Positions 38,001 to 49,740 of a DNA stretch of 64,000 nt are shown here, in pieces. Under the pieces are notes generated by a model. It did not search any database and was not told the DNA's origin. It saw nothing but the letters and a program-made list of their open reading frames with translations. The stretch is from Ptiloglossa arizonensis. Taxonomy: Eukaryota > Arthropoda > Insecta > Hymenoptera > Colletidae. The translations under genes were made by a program, and so were the position numbers. Where the stretch lies: NCBI RefSeq assembly GCF_051014685.1, contig NW_027478516.1, positions 682,001-746,000 of the forward strand. Reading direction: 5' to 3'. The stretch's first letter is position 1, and each line of letters starts with the position of its first letter.

Positions 38001-39710
38001 CAAAATTTTCGCAAGTCTGTTACTCGAAACCAATAACTGGAATGGCCTAGGGGAAAAGTACACACACCATTGTAATGGGGCGAGTTTCTACTTTCAGATG
38101 CAACAGGAATTTCTCGAGTTCGTCAATCCGTTCGCGACATATGGGATTTTGAAGTTAAGGAATGGTTGAGAAACCATCATAATTTTCGCAAGTTTGATAC
38201 TCGAAACGAATAACTGGAATGACCTAGGGGAAAAGTACACACGCCATTGTAATCGGTCGAGTTTCTACTTTCAGATGCAACAGGAAATAATCGAGTTCGT
38301 CAATCCGTTTGCGAGATATGGGAGTTTGAAGTTAAGAAATGCTTGAGAAACCATCAAAATTTTCGTAAGTCTGATACCCGAAACCAATAACTACTATGGC
38401 CTAGGGCAAAAATAAACATACCGTTGTAATCGGACGAGTTTCAGCTTTCAGATGCAACAGGAATTTCTCGAGTTCGTCAATCCGTTCGCGACATATGGGA
38501 GTTTGAAGTTAAGGAATGGTTGAGAAACCATCAAAATTTTCGCAAGTCTGATACTCGAATCCAATAACTACAATGGCCTAGGGGAAAAATACACATAGCG
38601 TTGTAATCGGGAGAGTTTCTGTTTTCAGGTGCAACAGAAACTTTTCGGATTCGTGAATCCGTTCGCGAAATATGGGAGTTGGAGTTAAGGAATGGTTGAG
38701 AAACCACAAAAATTTTCGTAAGTCTGATACTCGAAACAAATAACTACTATGGCGTAGGGCAAAAATACACATACCGTTGTAATCGGACGAGTTTCTGGTT
38801 TCAGATGCAACAGGAATTTCTCGAGTTCGTCAATCCGTTCGCGAGATATGGGAGTTTGAAGTTAAGGAATGGTTGAGAAACCATCAAAATTTTCGCAAGT
38901 CTGATACTCGAAACCAATAACTACAATGGCCTAGGGGAAAAATACACATAGCGTTGTAATCGGGAGAGTTTCTGTTTTCAGATGCAACAGAAATTTTTCG
39001 GATTCGTCAATCCGTTCGCGAAATATGGGAGTTGGAGTTAAGGAATGGTTGAGAAATCACAAAAATTTTCGTAAGTCTGATACCCGAAACCAATAACTAC
39101 AATGGCCTAGGGGAAAAATACACATACCGTTGTAATCGGACGAGTTTCTGCTTTCAGATGCAACAGGAATTTCTCGAGTTCGTCAATCCGTTCGCGAGAT
39201 ATGGGAGTTTGAAGGTAAGGAATGGTTGAGAAACCATCAAAATTTTCGCAAGTCTGTTACTCGAAACCAATAACTGGAATGGCCTAGGGGAAAAGTACAC
39301 ACACCATTGTAATGGGGCGAGTTTCTACATTCAGATGCAATAGGAATTTCTCGAGTTCGTCATTCCGTTCGCGAGATATGGGTGTTTGAAGTTAAGGAAT
39401 GGTTGAGAAACCATCAAAACTTTCGCAAGTTTGATACTCGAAACCAATAACTACAATGGCCTAGGGCAAAAACACACATACCGTTGTAATCGGGCGAGTT
39501 TCTGCTTTCAGATGCAACAGGAATTTCTCGAGTTCGTCAATCCGTTCGCGAGATATGGGAGTTTGAAGTTAAGGAATGTTTGAGAAACCATCAAAATTTT
39601 CGCAAGTCTGATACTCGAAACCAATAACTACAATGGCCTAGGGCAAAAATACACATACCGTTGTCATCGGGCGAGTTTCTGCTTTCAGATGCAACAGGAA
39701 TTTCTCGAGT
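35080..39710. repeat. Segmental duplication, copy A (~4.6 kb)
   Basis: This block reappears at 44,801-49,431 at a spacing of 9,721 bp (55 monomers). Shared rare variants include GAGTTTCAGCTTTCAG, GATACTCGAATCCAATAAC, TTTTCAGGTGCAACAG, CAAAAATGAACATACC, TTGCAATCGGGAGAG, GTTGACAAACC, TTCGTGAATCCG, ATGGCGTAGGGC, TACATTCAGATGCAATAGG and CAAAAACACACATACC. The copies differ by one dimer gained here (37,543-37,895) and one dimer present only in the other copy (after 47,383), so the overall offset stays the same. Confidence 0.9.
37190..37895. repeat. Very recent 353-bp tandem duplication
   Basis: Two adjacent 353-bp units (37,190-37,542 and 37,543-37,895) appear identical by eye, including two otherwise rare variants, TTGCAATCGGG and GGTTGACAAACC. 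The homologous block at 47,062-47,256 has this unit once. The duplication therefore arose after the larger 4.6-kb block was copied. Confidence 0.87.
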
Positions 39711-40107
39711 TCGTCAATCCGTTCGCGACATATGGGAGTTTGAAGTTAAGGAATGGTTGAGAAACCATCAAAATTTTCGCAAGTCTGTTACTCGAAACCA
39801 ATAACTGGAATGGCCTAGGGGAAAAATACACATAGCGTTGTAATCGGGAGAGTTTCTGTTTTCAGATGCAACAGAAACTTTTCGGATTCGTCAATCCGTT
39901 CGCGAAATATGGGAGTTGGAGTTGAGGAATGGTTGAGAAACCACAAAAATTTTCGTAAGTCTGATACTCGAAACAAATAACTACTATGGCCTAGGGCAAA
40001 AATACACATACCGTTGTAATCGGACGAGTTTCTGGTTTCAGATGCAACAGGAATTTCTCGAGTTCGTCAATCCGTTCGCGAGATATGGGAGTTTGAAGTT
40101 AAGGAAT

Positions 40108-43100
40108 GGTTGAGAAACCATCAAAATTTTCGCAAGTCTGATACTCGAAACCAATAACTACAATGGCCTAGGGGAAAAATACACATAGCGTTGTAATCGA
40201 GAGAGTTTCTGTTTTCAGATGCAACAGAAATTTTTCGGACTCGTCAATCCGTTCGCGAAATATGGGAGTTCGAGTTAAGGAATGGTTGAGAAATCACAAA
40301 AATTTTCGTAAGTCTGATACCCGAAACCAATAACTACTATGGCCTAGGGCAAAAATACACATACCGTTGTAATCGGACGAGTTTCTGCTTTCAGATGCAA
40401 CAGGAATTTCTCGAGTTCGTCAATCCGTTCGCGAGATATGGGAGTTTGAAGGTAAGGAATGGTTGAGAAACCATCAAAATTTTCGCAAGTCTGTTACTCG
40501 AAACCAATAACTGGAATGGCCTAGGGGAAAAGTACACACACCATTGTAATGGGGCGAGTTTCTACTTTCAGATGCAACAGGAATTTCTCGAGTTCGTCAT
40601 TCCGTTCGCGAGATATGGGTGTTTGAAGTTAAGGAATGGTTGAGAAACCATCAAAACTTTCGCAAGTTTGATACTCGAAACCAATAACTACTATGGCCTA
40701 GGGCAAAAATACACATACCGTTGTAATCGGGCGAGTTTCTGCTTTCAGATGCAACAGGAATTTCTCGAGTTCGTCAATCCGTTCGCGAGATATGGGAGTT
40801 TGAAGTTAAGGAATGGTTGAGAATGAGAAAACCATCAATATTTTCGCAAGTCTGATACTCGAAACCAATAACTACAATGGCCCGGGGCAAAAATACACTA
40901 CCGTTGTAATAGGGCGAGTATCTGCTTTCAGATATAATAGGAAATTCTCGAGTTCGTCAATCCGTTCGCGACATATGGGAGTTTGAAGTTAAGGAATGGT
41001 TGAGAAACCATCATAATTTTCGCAAGTTTGATACACGAAACGAATAACTGGAATGACCTAGGGGAAAGTACACACGCCATTGTAATCGGTCGAGTTTCTA
41101 CTTTCAGATGCAACAGGAAATAATCGAGTTCGTCAATCCGTCGCGAGATATGGGAGTTTGAAGTTAAGAAATGCTTGAGAAACCATCAAAATTTTCGCAA
41201 GTCTGATACCCGAAACCAATAACTACTATGGCCTAGGGGCAAAAATACACATACCGTTGTAATCGGACGAGTTTCTGCGTTCAGATGCAACAGGAATTTC
41301 TCGAGTTCGTCAATCCGTTCCGGAGATATGGAGTTTGAAGGTAAGGAATGGTTGAGAAACCATCAAAATTTTCGCAAATCTGTTACTCGAAACCAATAAC
41401 TGGAATGGCCTAGGGAAAAGTACACACACCATTGTAATGTGGCGAGTTTCTACTTTCAGATGCAACAGGAATTTCTCGAGTTCGTCATTCCGTTCGCGAG
41501 ATATGGGTGTTTGAAGTTAAGGAATGGTTGAGAAACCGTCAAAACTTTCGCAAGTTTGATACTCGAAACCAATAACTACATGGCCTAGGGCAAAAATACA
41601 CATACCGTTGTAATCGGCGAGTTTCTGCTTTCAGATGCAACAGGAATTTCTCGAGTTCGTCAATCCGTTCGCGACATATGGGAGTTTGAAGTTAAGGAAT
41701 GGTTGAGAAACCATCAAAATTTTCGCAAGTCAGTTACTCGAAACCAATAACTGGAATGGCCTAGGGGAAAAGTACACACACCGTTGTAATGGGGCGAGTT
41801 TCTACTTTTAGATGCAACAGGAATTTCTCGAGTTCGTCAATCCGTTCGCGAGATATGGGATTTTGAAGTTAAGGATGGTTGAGAAACCATCATAATTTTC
41901 GCAAGTTTGATACACGAAACGAATAACTGGAATGACCTAGGGAAAAGTACACACGCCATTGTAATCGGTCGAGTTTCTACTTTCAGATGCAACAGGAAAT
42001 AATCGAGTTCGTCAATCCGTTCGCGAGATATGGGAGTTTGAAGTTAAGAAATGCTTGAGACACCATAAAAATTTCGCAAGTCTGATACCCGAAACCAATA
42101 ACTACTATGGCCTAGGGCAAAAATACACATACCGTTGTAATCGGACGAGTTTCTGCTTTCAGATGCAACAGGAATTTCTCGAGTTCGTCAATCCGTTCCG
42201 GAGATATGGGGAGTTTGAAGGTAAGGAATGGTTGAGAAACCATCAAATTTTCGCAAATCTGTTACTCGAAACCAATAACTGGAATGCCTAGGGGAAAAGT
42301 ACACACACCATTGTAATGTGGCGAGTTTTCTACTTTCAGATGCAACAGGAATTTCTCGAGTTCGTCATTCCGTTCGCGAGATATGGGTGTTGAAGTTTAA
42401 GGAATGGTTGAGAAACCGTCAAAACTTTCGCAAGTTTGATACTCGAAACCAATAACTACAATGGCCTAGGCAAAAATACACATACCGTTGTAATCGGGCG
42501 AGTTTTCTGCTTTCAGATGCAACAGGAATTTCTCGAGTTCGTCAATCCGTTCGCGACATATGGAGGTTTGAAGTTAAGGAATGGTTGAGAAACCATCAAA
42601 AATTTTCGCAAATCTGATACTCGAAACCAATACCTGGAATGGCCTAGGGGAAAAATACACACACCGTTGTAATTGGGCGAGTTTCTACTCTCAGATGAAA
42701 CAGGAATTTCTCCAGTTCGTCAATCCGTTCGCGAGATATGGGAGTTTGAAGTTAAGGAATGGTTGAGAACCATCAAAATTTTCGCAAGTCTTATACTCGA
42801 AAACCAATAACTACAATGGCCTAGGCAAAAATACACATAGCGTTGTAATCGGGAGAGTTTCTGTTTTCAGGTGCAACAGAAACTTTTCGGATTCGTCAAT
42901 CCGTTCGCGAAATATGGGAGTTGGAGTGAAGGAATGGTTGAGAAACCCACAAAAATTTTCGTAAGTCTGATACTCGAAACAAATAACTAGTATGGCCTAG
43001 GGCAAAAATACACATACCGTTGTAGTCGGACGAGTTTCTGGTTTCAGATGCAACAGGAATTTCTCGAGTTCGCCAATCCGTTCGCGAGATATGGGGAGTT

Positions 43101-43220
43101 TGAAGTTAAGGAAGGTTGGAGAAACCATCAAAATTTTCGCAAGTCAGTTACTCGAAACCAATAACTGGAATGGCCTAGGGGAAAAGTACACACACCGTTG
43201 TAATGGGGGTTTCTACTTTC
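40108..43220. repeat. 3.5-kb HOR relative within the longest indel patch
   Basis: The unit starts with the ATCGAGAGAG / TTTTTCGGACTCG type V monomer and follows the 15,542 order (GGCCCGGGGC near 40,880, CCGTTCCGGAG near 41,318, AACCGTCAAAAC near 41,535). It then repeats part of that order again (CCGTTCCGGAG near 42,195, AACCGTCAAAAC near 42,415, AATACCTGG near 42,628). So it contains an internal duplication of roughly five monomers relative to other copies. Much of it overlaps the indel-dense patch, so exact lengths are unreliable. Confidence 0.72.
40815..43220. other. Longest indel-dense patch, probable consensus errors
   Basis: Frequent single-base indels begin abruptly near 40,815 and stop near 43,220: TGAGAATGAGAAAACC, AATACACTACCG, AGGGGAAAGTAC, ATCCGTCGCG, CTAGGGGCAAAA, GATATGGAG, ACTACATGG, AATCGGCGAG, TTAAGGATGG, GAAATTTTCG contractions, GATATGGGGAG, GAGTTTTCTAC, GTGTTGAAGTTTAAGG, CCTAGGCAAAA, AAACCCACAAAA, GGAAGGTTGGAG and ATGGGGGTTTC. 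Most are homopolymer length changes in both directions. Several apparent open frames here (for example 42,055-42,291, 42,581-42,766 and 43,091-43,294) exist only because of these shifts and should not be annotated as genes. Confidence 0.72.
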
Positions 43221-43479
43221 AGATGCAACAGGAATTTCTCGAGTTCGTCAATCCGTTCGCGAGATATGGGATTTTGAAGTTAAGGAATGGTTGAGAAACC
43301 ATCATAATTTTCGCAAGTTTGATACACGAAACGAATAACTGGAATGACCTAGGGGAAAAGTACACACGCCATTGTAATCGGTCGAGTTTCTACTTTCAGA
43401 TGCAACAGGAAATAATCGAGTTCGTCAATCCGTTCGCGAGATATGGGAGTTTGAAGTTAAGAAATGCTTGAGAAACCAT

Positions 43480-44600
43480 CAAAATTTTCGTAAGTCTGAT
43501 ACCCGAAACCAATAACTACTATGGCCTAGGGCAAAAATAAACATACCGTTGTAATCGGACGAGTTTCAGCTTTCAGATGCAACAGGAATTTCTCGAGTTC
43601 GTCAATCCGTTCGCGACATATGGGAGTTTGAAGTTAAGGAATGGTTGAGAAACCATCAAAATTTTCGCAAGTCTGATACTCGAATCCAATAACTACAATG
43701 GCCTAGGGGAAAAATACACATAGCGTTGTAATCGGGAGAGTTTCTGTTTTCAGGTGCAACAGAAACTTTTCGGATTCGTCAATCCGTTCGCGAAATATGG
43801 GAGTTGGAGTGAAGGAATGGTTGAGAAACCACAAAAATTTTCGTAAGTCTGATACTCGAAACAAATAACTAGTATGGCCTAGGGCAAAAATACACATACC
43901 GTTGTAATCGGGCGAGTTTCTGCTTTCAGATGCAATAGGAAATTCTCGAGTTCGTTAGTCCGTTCGCGAGATATGGGATTTTGAAGCTAAGGAATGGTTG
44001 AGAAACCATCATAATTTTCGCAAGTTTGATACTCGAAACGAATAACTGGAATGACCTAGGGGAAAAGTACACACACCGTTGTAATGGGGCGAGTTTCTAC
44101 TTTCAGATGCAACAGGAAATAATCGAGTTCGTCAATCCGTTCGCGAGATATGGGAGTTTGAAGTTAAGAAATGCTTGAGAAACCATCAAAATTTTCGCAA
44201 GTCTGATACTCGAAACCAATAACTACAATGGCCTAGGGCAAAAATGAACATACCGTTGTAATCGGACGAGTTTCAGCTTTCAGATGCAACAGGAATTTCT
44301 CGAGTTCGTCAATCCGTTCGCGACATATGGGAGTTTGAAGTTAAGGAATGGTTGAGAAACCATCAAAATTTTCGCAAGTCTGATACTCGAAACCAATAGC
44401 TACAATGGCCTAGGGGAAAAATACACATACCGTTGTAATCGGACGAGTTTCTGGTTTCAGATGCAACAGGAATTTCTCGAGTTCGTCAATCCGTTCGCGA
44501 GATATGGGAGTTTGAAGTTAAGGAATGGTTGAGAAACCATCAAAATTTTCGCAAGTCTGATACTCGAAACAAATAACTAGTATGGCCTAGGGCAAAAATA
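43480..44600. repeat. Third copy of the start of the 4.6-kb duplication
   Basis: The segment from GATACCCG with GAGTTTCAGC, through CGAATCC, TTTTCAGGTG and CAAAAATGAACATACC, occurs here as well as at 35,175 and 44,895 (offsets of 8,306 bp to the first and 1,415 bp to the next). This copy has GGAGTGAAGG where the others have GGAGTTAAGG. It shows local re-duplication of the block at an octamer spacing. Confidence 0.83.
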
Positions 44601-44800
44601 CACATACCGTAGTAATCGGGCGAGTTTCTGCTTTCAGATGCAATAGGAAATTCTCGAGTTCGCTAGTCCGTTCGCGAGATATGGGAGTTTGAAGTTAAGG
44701 AATGGTTGAGAAACCATCAAAATTTTCGCAAGTTTGATACACCAAACGAATAACTGGAATGACCTAGGGGAAAAGTACACACGCCATTGTAATCGGTCGA

Positions 44801-47800
44801 GTTTCTACTTTCAGATGCAACAGGAAATAATCGAGTTCGTCAATCCGTTCGCGAGATATGGGAGTTTGAAGTTAAGAAATGCTTGAGAAACCATCAAAAT
44901 TTTCGTAAGTCTGATACCCGAAACCAATAACTACTATGGCCTAGGGCAAAAATAAACATACCGTTGTAATCGGACGAGTTTCAGCTTTCAGATGCAACAG
45001 GAATTTCTCGAGTTCGTCAATCCGTTCGCGACATATGGGAGTTTGAAGTTAAGGAATGGTTGAGAAACCATCAAAATTTTCGCAAGTCTGATACTCGAAT
45101 CCAATAACTACAATGGCCTAGGGGAAAAATACACATAGCGTTGTAATCGGGAGAGTTTCTGTTTTCAGGTGCAACAGAAACTTTTCGGATTCGTCAATCC
45201 GTTCGCGAAATATGGGAGTTGGAGTTAAGGAATGGTTGAGAAACCACAAAAATTTTCGTAAGTCTGATACTCGAAACAAATAACTAGTATGGCCTAGGGC
45301 AAAAATACACATACCGTTGTAATCGGGCGAGTTTCTGCTTTCAGATGCAATAGGAAATTCTCGAGTTCGTTAGTCCGTTCGCGAGATATGGGATTTTGAA
45401 GCTAAGGAATGGTTGAGAAACCATCATAATTTTCGCAAGTTTGATACTCGAAACGAATAACTGGAATGACCTAGGGGAAAAGTACACACACCGTTGTAAT
45501 GGGGCGAGTTTCTACTTTCAGATGCAACAGGAAATAATCGAGTTCGTCAATCCGTTCGCGAGATATGGGAGTTTGAAGTTAAGAAATGCTTGAGAAACCA
45601 TCAAAATTTTCGCAAGTCTGATACTCGAAACCAATAACTACAATGGCCTAGGGCAAAAATGAACATACCGTTGTAATCGGACGAGTTTCAGCTTTCAGAT
45701 GCAACAGGAATTTCTCGAGTTCGTCAATCCGTTCGCGACATATGGGAGTTGGAGTTAAGGAATGGTTGAGAAACCATAAAAATTTTCGCAAGTCTGATAC
45801 TCGAAACAAATAACTACTATGGCCTAGGGCAAAAATACACATACCGTTGTAATCGGACGAGTTTCTGGTTTTAGATGCAACAGGAATTTCTCGATTTCGT
45901 CAATCCGTTCGCGAGATATGGGAGTTTGAAGTTAAGGAATGGTTGAGAATCCATCATAATTTTCGCAAGTTTGATACTCGAAACGAATAACTGGAATGAC
46001 CTAGGGGAAAAGTACACACGCCATTGTAATGGGTCGAGTTTCTACTTTCAGATGCAACAGGAAATAATCGAGTTCGTCAATCCGTTCGCGAGATATGGGA
46101 GTTTGAAGTTAAGAAATGCTTGAGAAACCATCAAAATTTTCGCAAGTCTGATACCCGAAACCAATAACTACTATGGCCTAGGGCAAAAATAAACATACCG
46201 TTGTAATCGGACGAGTTTCTGCTTTCAGATGCAACAGGAATTTCTCGAGTTCGTCAATCCGTTCGCGACATATGGGAGTTTGAAGTTAAGGAATGGTTGA
46301 GAAACCATCAAAATTTTCGCAAGTCTGATACTCGAAACCAATAGCTACAATGGCCTAGGGGAAAAATACACATACCGTTGTAATCGGACGAGTTTCTGGT
46401 TTCAGATGCAACAGGAATTTCTCGAGTTCGTCAATCCGTTCGCGAGATATGGGAGTTTGAAGTTAAGGAATGGTTGAGAAACCATCAAAATTTTCGCAAG
46501 TCTGATACTCGAAACAAATAACTAGTATGGCCTAGGGCAAAAATACACATACCGTTGTAATCGGGCGAGTTTCTGCTTTCAGATGCAATAGGAAATTCTC
46601 GAGTTCGTTAGTCCGTTCGCGAGATATGGGAGTTTGAAGTTAAGGAATGGTTGAGAAACCATCAAAATTTTCGCAAGTCTGTTACTCGAAACCAATAACT
46701 GGAATGGCCTAGGGGAAAAATACACATAGCGTTGTAATCGGGAGAGTTTCTGTTTTCAGATGCAACAGAAATTTTTCGGACTCGTCAATCCGTTCGCGAA
46801 ATATGGGAGTTGGAGTTAAGGAATGGTTGAGAAATCACAAAAATTTTCGTAAGTCTGATACTCGAAACAAATAACTAGTATGGCCTAGGGCAAAAATACA
46901 CATACCGTTGTAATCGGGCGAGTTTCTGCTTTCAGATGCAATAGGAAATTCTCGAGTTCGTTAGTCCGTTCGCGAGATATGGGAGTTTGAAGTTAAGGAA
47001 TGGTTGAGAAACCATCAAAATTTTCGCAAGTCTGTTACTCGAAACCAATAACTGGAATGGCCTAGGGGAAAAATACACATAGCGTTGCAATCGGGAGAGT
47101 TTCTGTTTTCAGATGCAACAGAAACTTTTCGGATTCGTCAATCCGTTCGCGAAATATGGGAGTTGGAGTTAAGGAATGGTTGACAAACCACAAAAATTTT
47201 CGTAAGTCTGATACTCGAAACAAATAACTACTATGGCCTAGGGCAAAAATACACATACCGTTGTAATCGGACGAGTTTCTGGTTTCAGATGCAACAGGAA
47301 TTTCTCGAGTTCGTCAATCCGTTCGCGAGATATGGGAGTTTGAAGTTAAGGAATGGTTGAGAAACCATCAAAATTTTCGCAAGTCTGATACTCGAAACCA
47401 ATAACTACAATGGCCTAGGGGAAAAATACACATAGCGTTGTAATCGGGAGAGTTTCTGTTTTCAGATGCAACAGAAATTTTTCGGACTCGTCAATCCGTT
47501 CGCGAAATATGGGAGTTGGAGTTAAGGAATGGTTGAGAAATCACAAAAATTTTCGTAAGTCTGATACCCGAAACCAATAACTACTATGGCCTAGGGCAAA
47601 AATACACATACCGTTGTAATCGGACGAGTTTCTGCTTTCAGATGCAACAGGAATTTCTCGAGTTCGTCAATCCGTTCGCGAGATATGGGTGTTTGAAGGT
47701 AAGGAATGGTTGAGAAACCATCAAAATTTTCGCAAGTCTGTTACTCGAAACCAATAACTGGAATGGCCTAGGGGAAAAGTACACACACCATTGTAATGGG

Positions 47801-49431
47801 GCGAGTTTCTACTTTCAGATGCAACAGGAATTTCTCGAGTTCGTCAATCCGTTCGCGACATATGGGATTTTGAAGTTAAGGAATGGTTGAGAAACCATCA
47901 TAATTTTCGCAAGTTTGATACTCGAAACGAATAACTGGAATGACCTAGGGGAAAAGTACACACGCCATTGTAATCGGTCGAGTTTCTACTTTCAGATGCA
48001 ACAGGAAATAATCGAGTTCGTCAATCCGTTTGCGAGATATGGGAGTTTGAAGTTAAGAAATGCTTGAGAAACCATCAAAATTTTCGTAAGTCTGATACCC
48101 GAAACCAATAACTACTATGGCCTAGGGCAAAAATAAACATACCGCTGTAATCGGACGAGTTTCAGCTTTCAGATGCAACAGGAATTTCTCGAGTTCGTCA
48201 ATCCGTTCGCGACATATGGGAGTTTGAAGTTAAGGAATGGTTGAGAAACCATCAAAATTTTCGCAAGTCTGATACTCGAATCCAATAACTACAATGGCCT
48301 AGGGGAAAAATACACATAGCGTTGTAATCGGGAGAGTTTCTGTTTTCAGGTGCAACAGAAACTTTTCGGATTCGTGAATCCGTTCGCGAAATATGGGAGT
48401 TGGAGTTAAGGAATGGTTGAGAAACCACAAAAATTTTCGTAAGACTGATACTCGAAACAAATAACTACTATGGCGTAGGGCAAAAATACACATACCGTTG
48501 TAATCGGACGAGTTTCTGGTTTCAGATGCAACAGGAATTTCTCGAGTTCGTCAATCCGTTCGCGAGATATGGGAGTTTGAAGTTAAGGAATGGTTGAGAA
48601 ACCATCAAAATTTTCGCAAGTCTGATACTCGAAACCAATAACTACAATGGCCTAGGGGAAAAATACACATAGCGTTGTAATCGGGAGAGTTTCTGTTTTC
48701 AGATGCAACAGAAATTTTTCGGATTCGTCAATCCGTTCGCGAAATATGGGAGTTGGAGTTAAGGAATGGTTGAGAAATCACAAAAATTTTCGTAAGTCTG
48801 ATACCCGAAACCAATAACTACAATGGCCTAGGGGAAAAATACACATACCGTTGTAATCGGACGAGTTTCTGCTTTCAGATGCAACAGGAATTTCTCGAGT
48901 TCGTCAATCCGTTCGCGAGATATGGGAGTTTGAAGGTAAGGAATGGTTGAGAAACCATCAAAATTTTCGCAAGTCTGTTACTCGAAACCAATAACTGGAA
49001 TGGCCTAGGGGAAAAGTACACACACCATTGTAATGGGGCGAGTTTCTACATTCAGATGCAATAGGAATTTCTCGAGTTCGTCATTCCGTTCGCGAGATAT
49101 GGGTGTTTGAAGTTAAGGAATGGTTGAGAAACCATCAAAACTTTCGCAAGTTTGATACTCGAAACCAATAACTACAATGGCCTAGGGCAAAAACACACAT
49201 ACCGTTGTAATCGGGCGAGTTTCTGCTTTCAGATGCAACAGGAATTTCTCGAGTTCGTCAATCCGTTCGCGAGATATGGGAGTTTGAAGTTAAGGAATGG
49301 TTGAGAAACCATCAAAATTTTCGCAAGTCTGATACTCGAAACCAATAACTACAATGGCCTAGGGCAAAAATACACATACCGCTGTCATCGGGCGAGTTTC
49401 TGCTTTCAGATGCAACAGGAATTTCTCGAGT
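44801..49431. repeat. Segmental duplication, copy B (~4.6 kb)
   Basis: Partner of 35,080-39,710. The left edge falls near 44,790-44,801: upstream this copy reads AAGTTTGATACACCAAACG, while the partner reads AAGTCAGTTACTCGAAACC. The right edge falls near 49,430, where the partner reads CCGTTCGCGACATATGGG and this copy reads CCATTCGCGAGATATGGG with GTTTGGAGTT. Everything to the right of this copy belongs to the diverged domain. Confidence 0.88.
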
Positions 49432-49740
49432 TCGTCAATCCATTCGCGAGATATGGGAGTTTGGAGTTAAGGAATGGTTGAGAAACCATCAAAATTTTCG
49501 CAAGTTTGATTCTCGAAACCAATAACTGGAATGGCCTAAGGGAAAAGTACAAACACCATTGTAATCGGGCGAGTTTCTACTTTCAGATGCAACAGGAATA
49601 TCTCGGGTTCGTCAATCCGTTCGCGAGATATGGGAGTTTGAAGTTAAGGAATGGTTGAGGAACCATCAAAATTTTCGCAAGTCTGATACTCCAAACCAAT
49701 AACTACTATGGCCTAGGGCAAAAATACACATACCGTTGTA

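Larger units (their letters stand above)
1..49430. repeat. Homogenised higher-order-repeat domain
   Basis: In this part the monomers fall into a limited number of classes that recur in fixed order, and blocks many kilobases apart share rare private variants. Examples are CTCGCAACAAATAACTGG at 2,686 and 21,765, GTTGACAAACC at 37,459, 37,812 and 47,181, and GAATGTAAGG at about 13 sites. Matched blocks often differ by only a few bases over hundreds of base pairs by eye. This is the pattern expected from repeated unequal exchange or gene conversion. The right edge is placed near 49,430, where the last block stops matching its partner at 39,710. Within the domain, 353-bp dimer tracts, 1,415-bp octamer modules and ~3.5-kb units are interleaved. 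Confidence 0.85.

Noticed and set aside
42055..43294. Cluster of plus-strand open frames (42,055, 42,581 and 43,091)
   Set aside because: They exist only where single-base indels shift the frame in a probable low-quality patch; clean copies of the same monomers lack them.
1121..49500. About 50 near-identical open frames of 64 codons on the minus strand, beginning M-C-I-F-A-L-G-H
   Set aside because: They recur with the type V monomer and straddle the monomer junction. Their ends are set by the CACAT and CCTAGGGG segments of the DNA repeat. They have no gene context and change or vanish with monomer class, so conservation is at DNA level.
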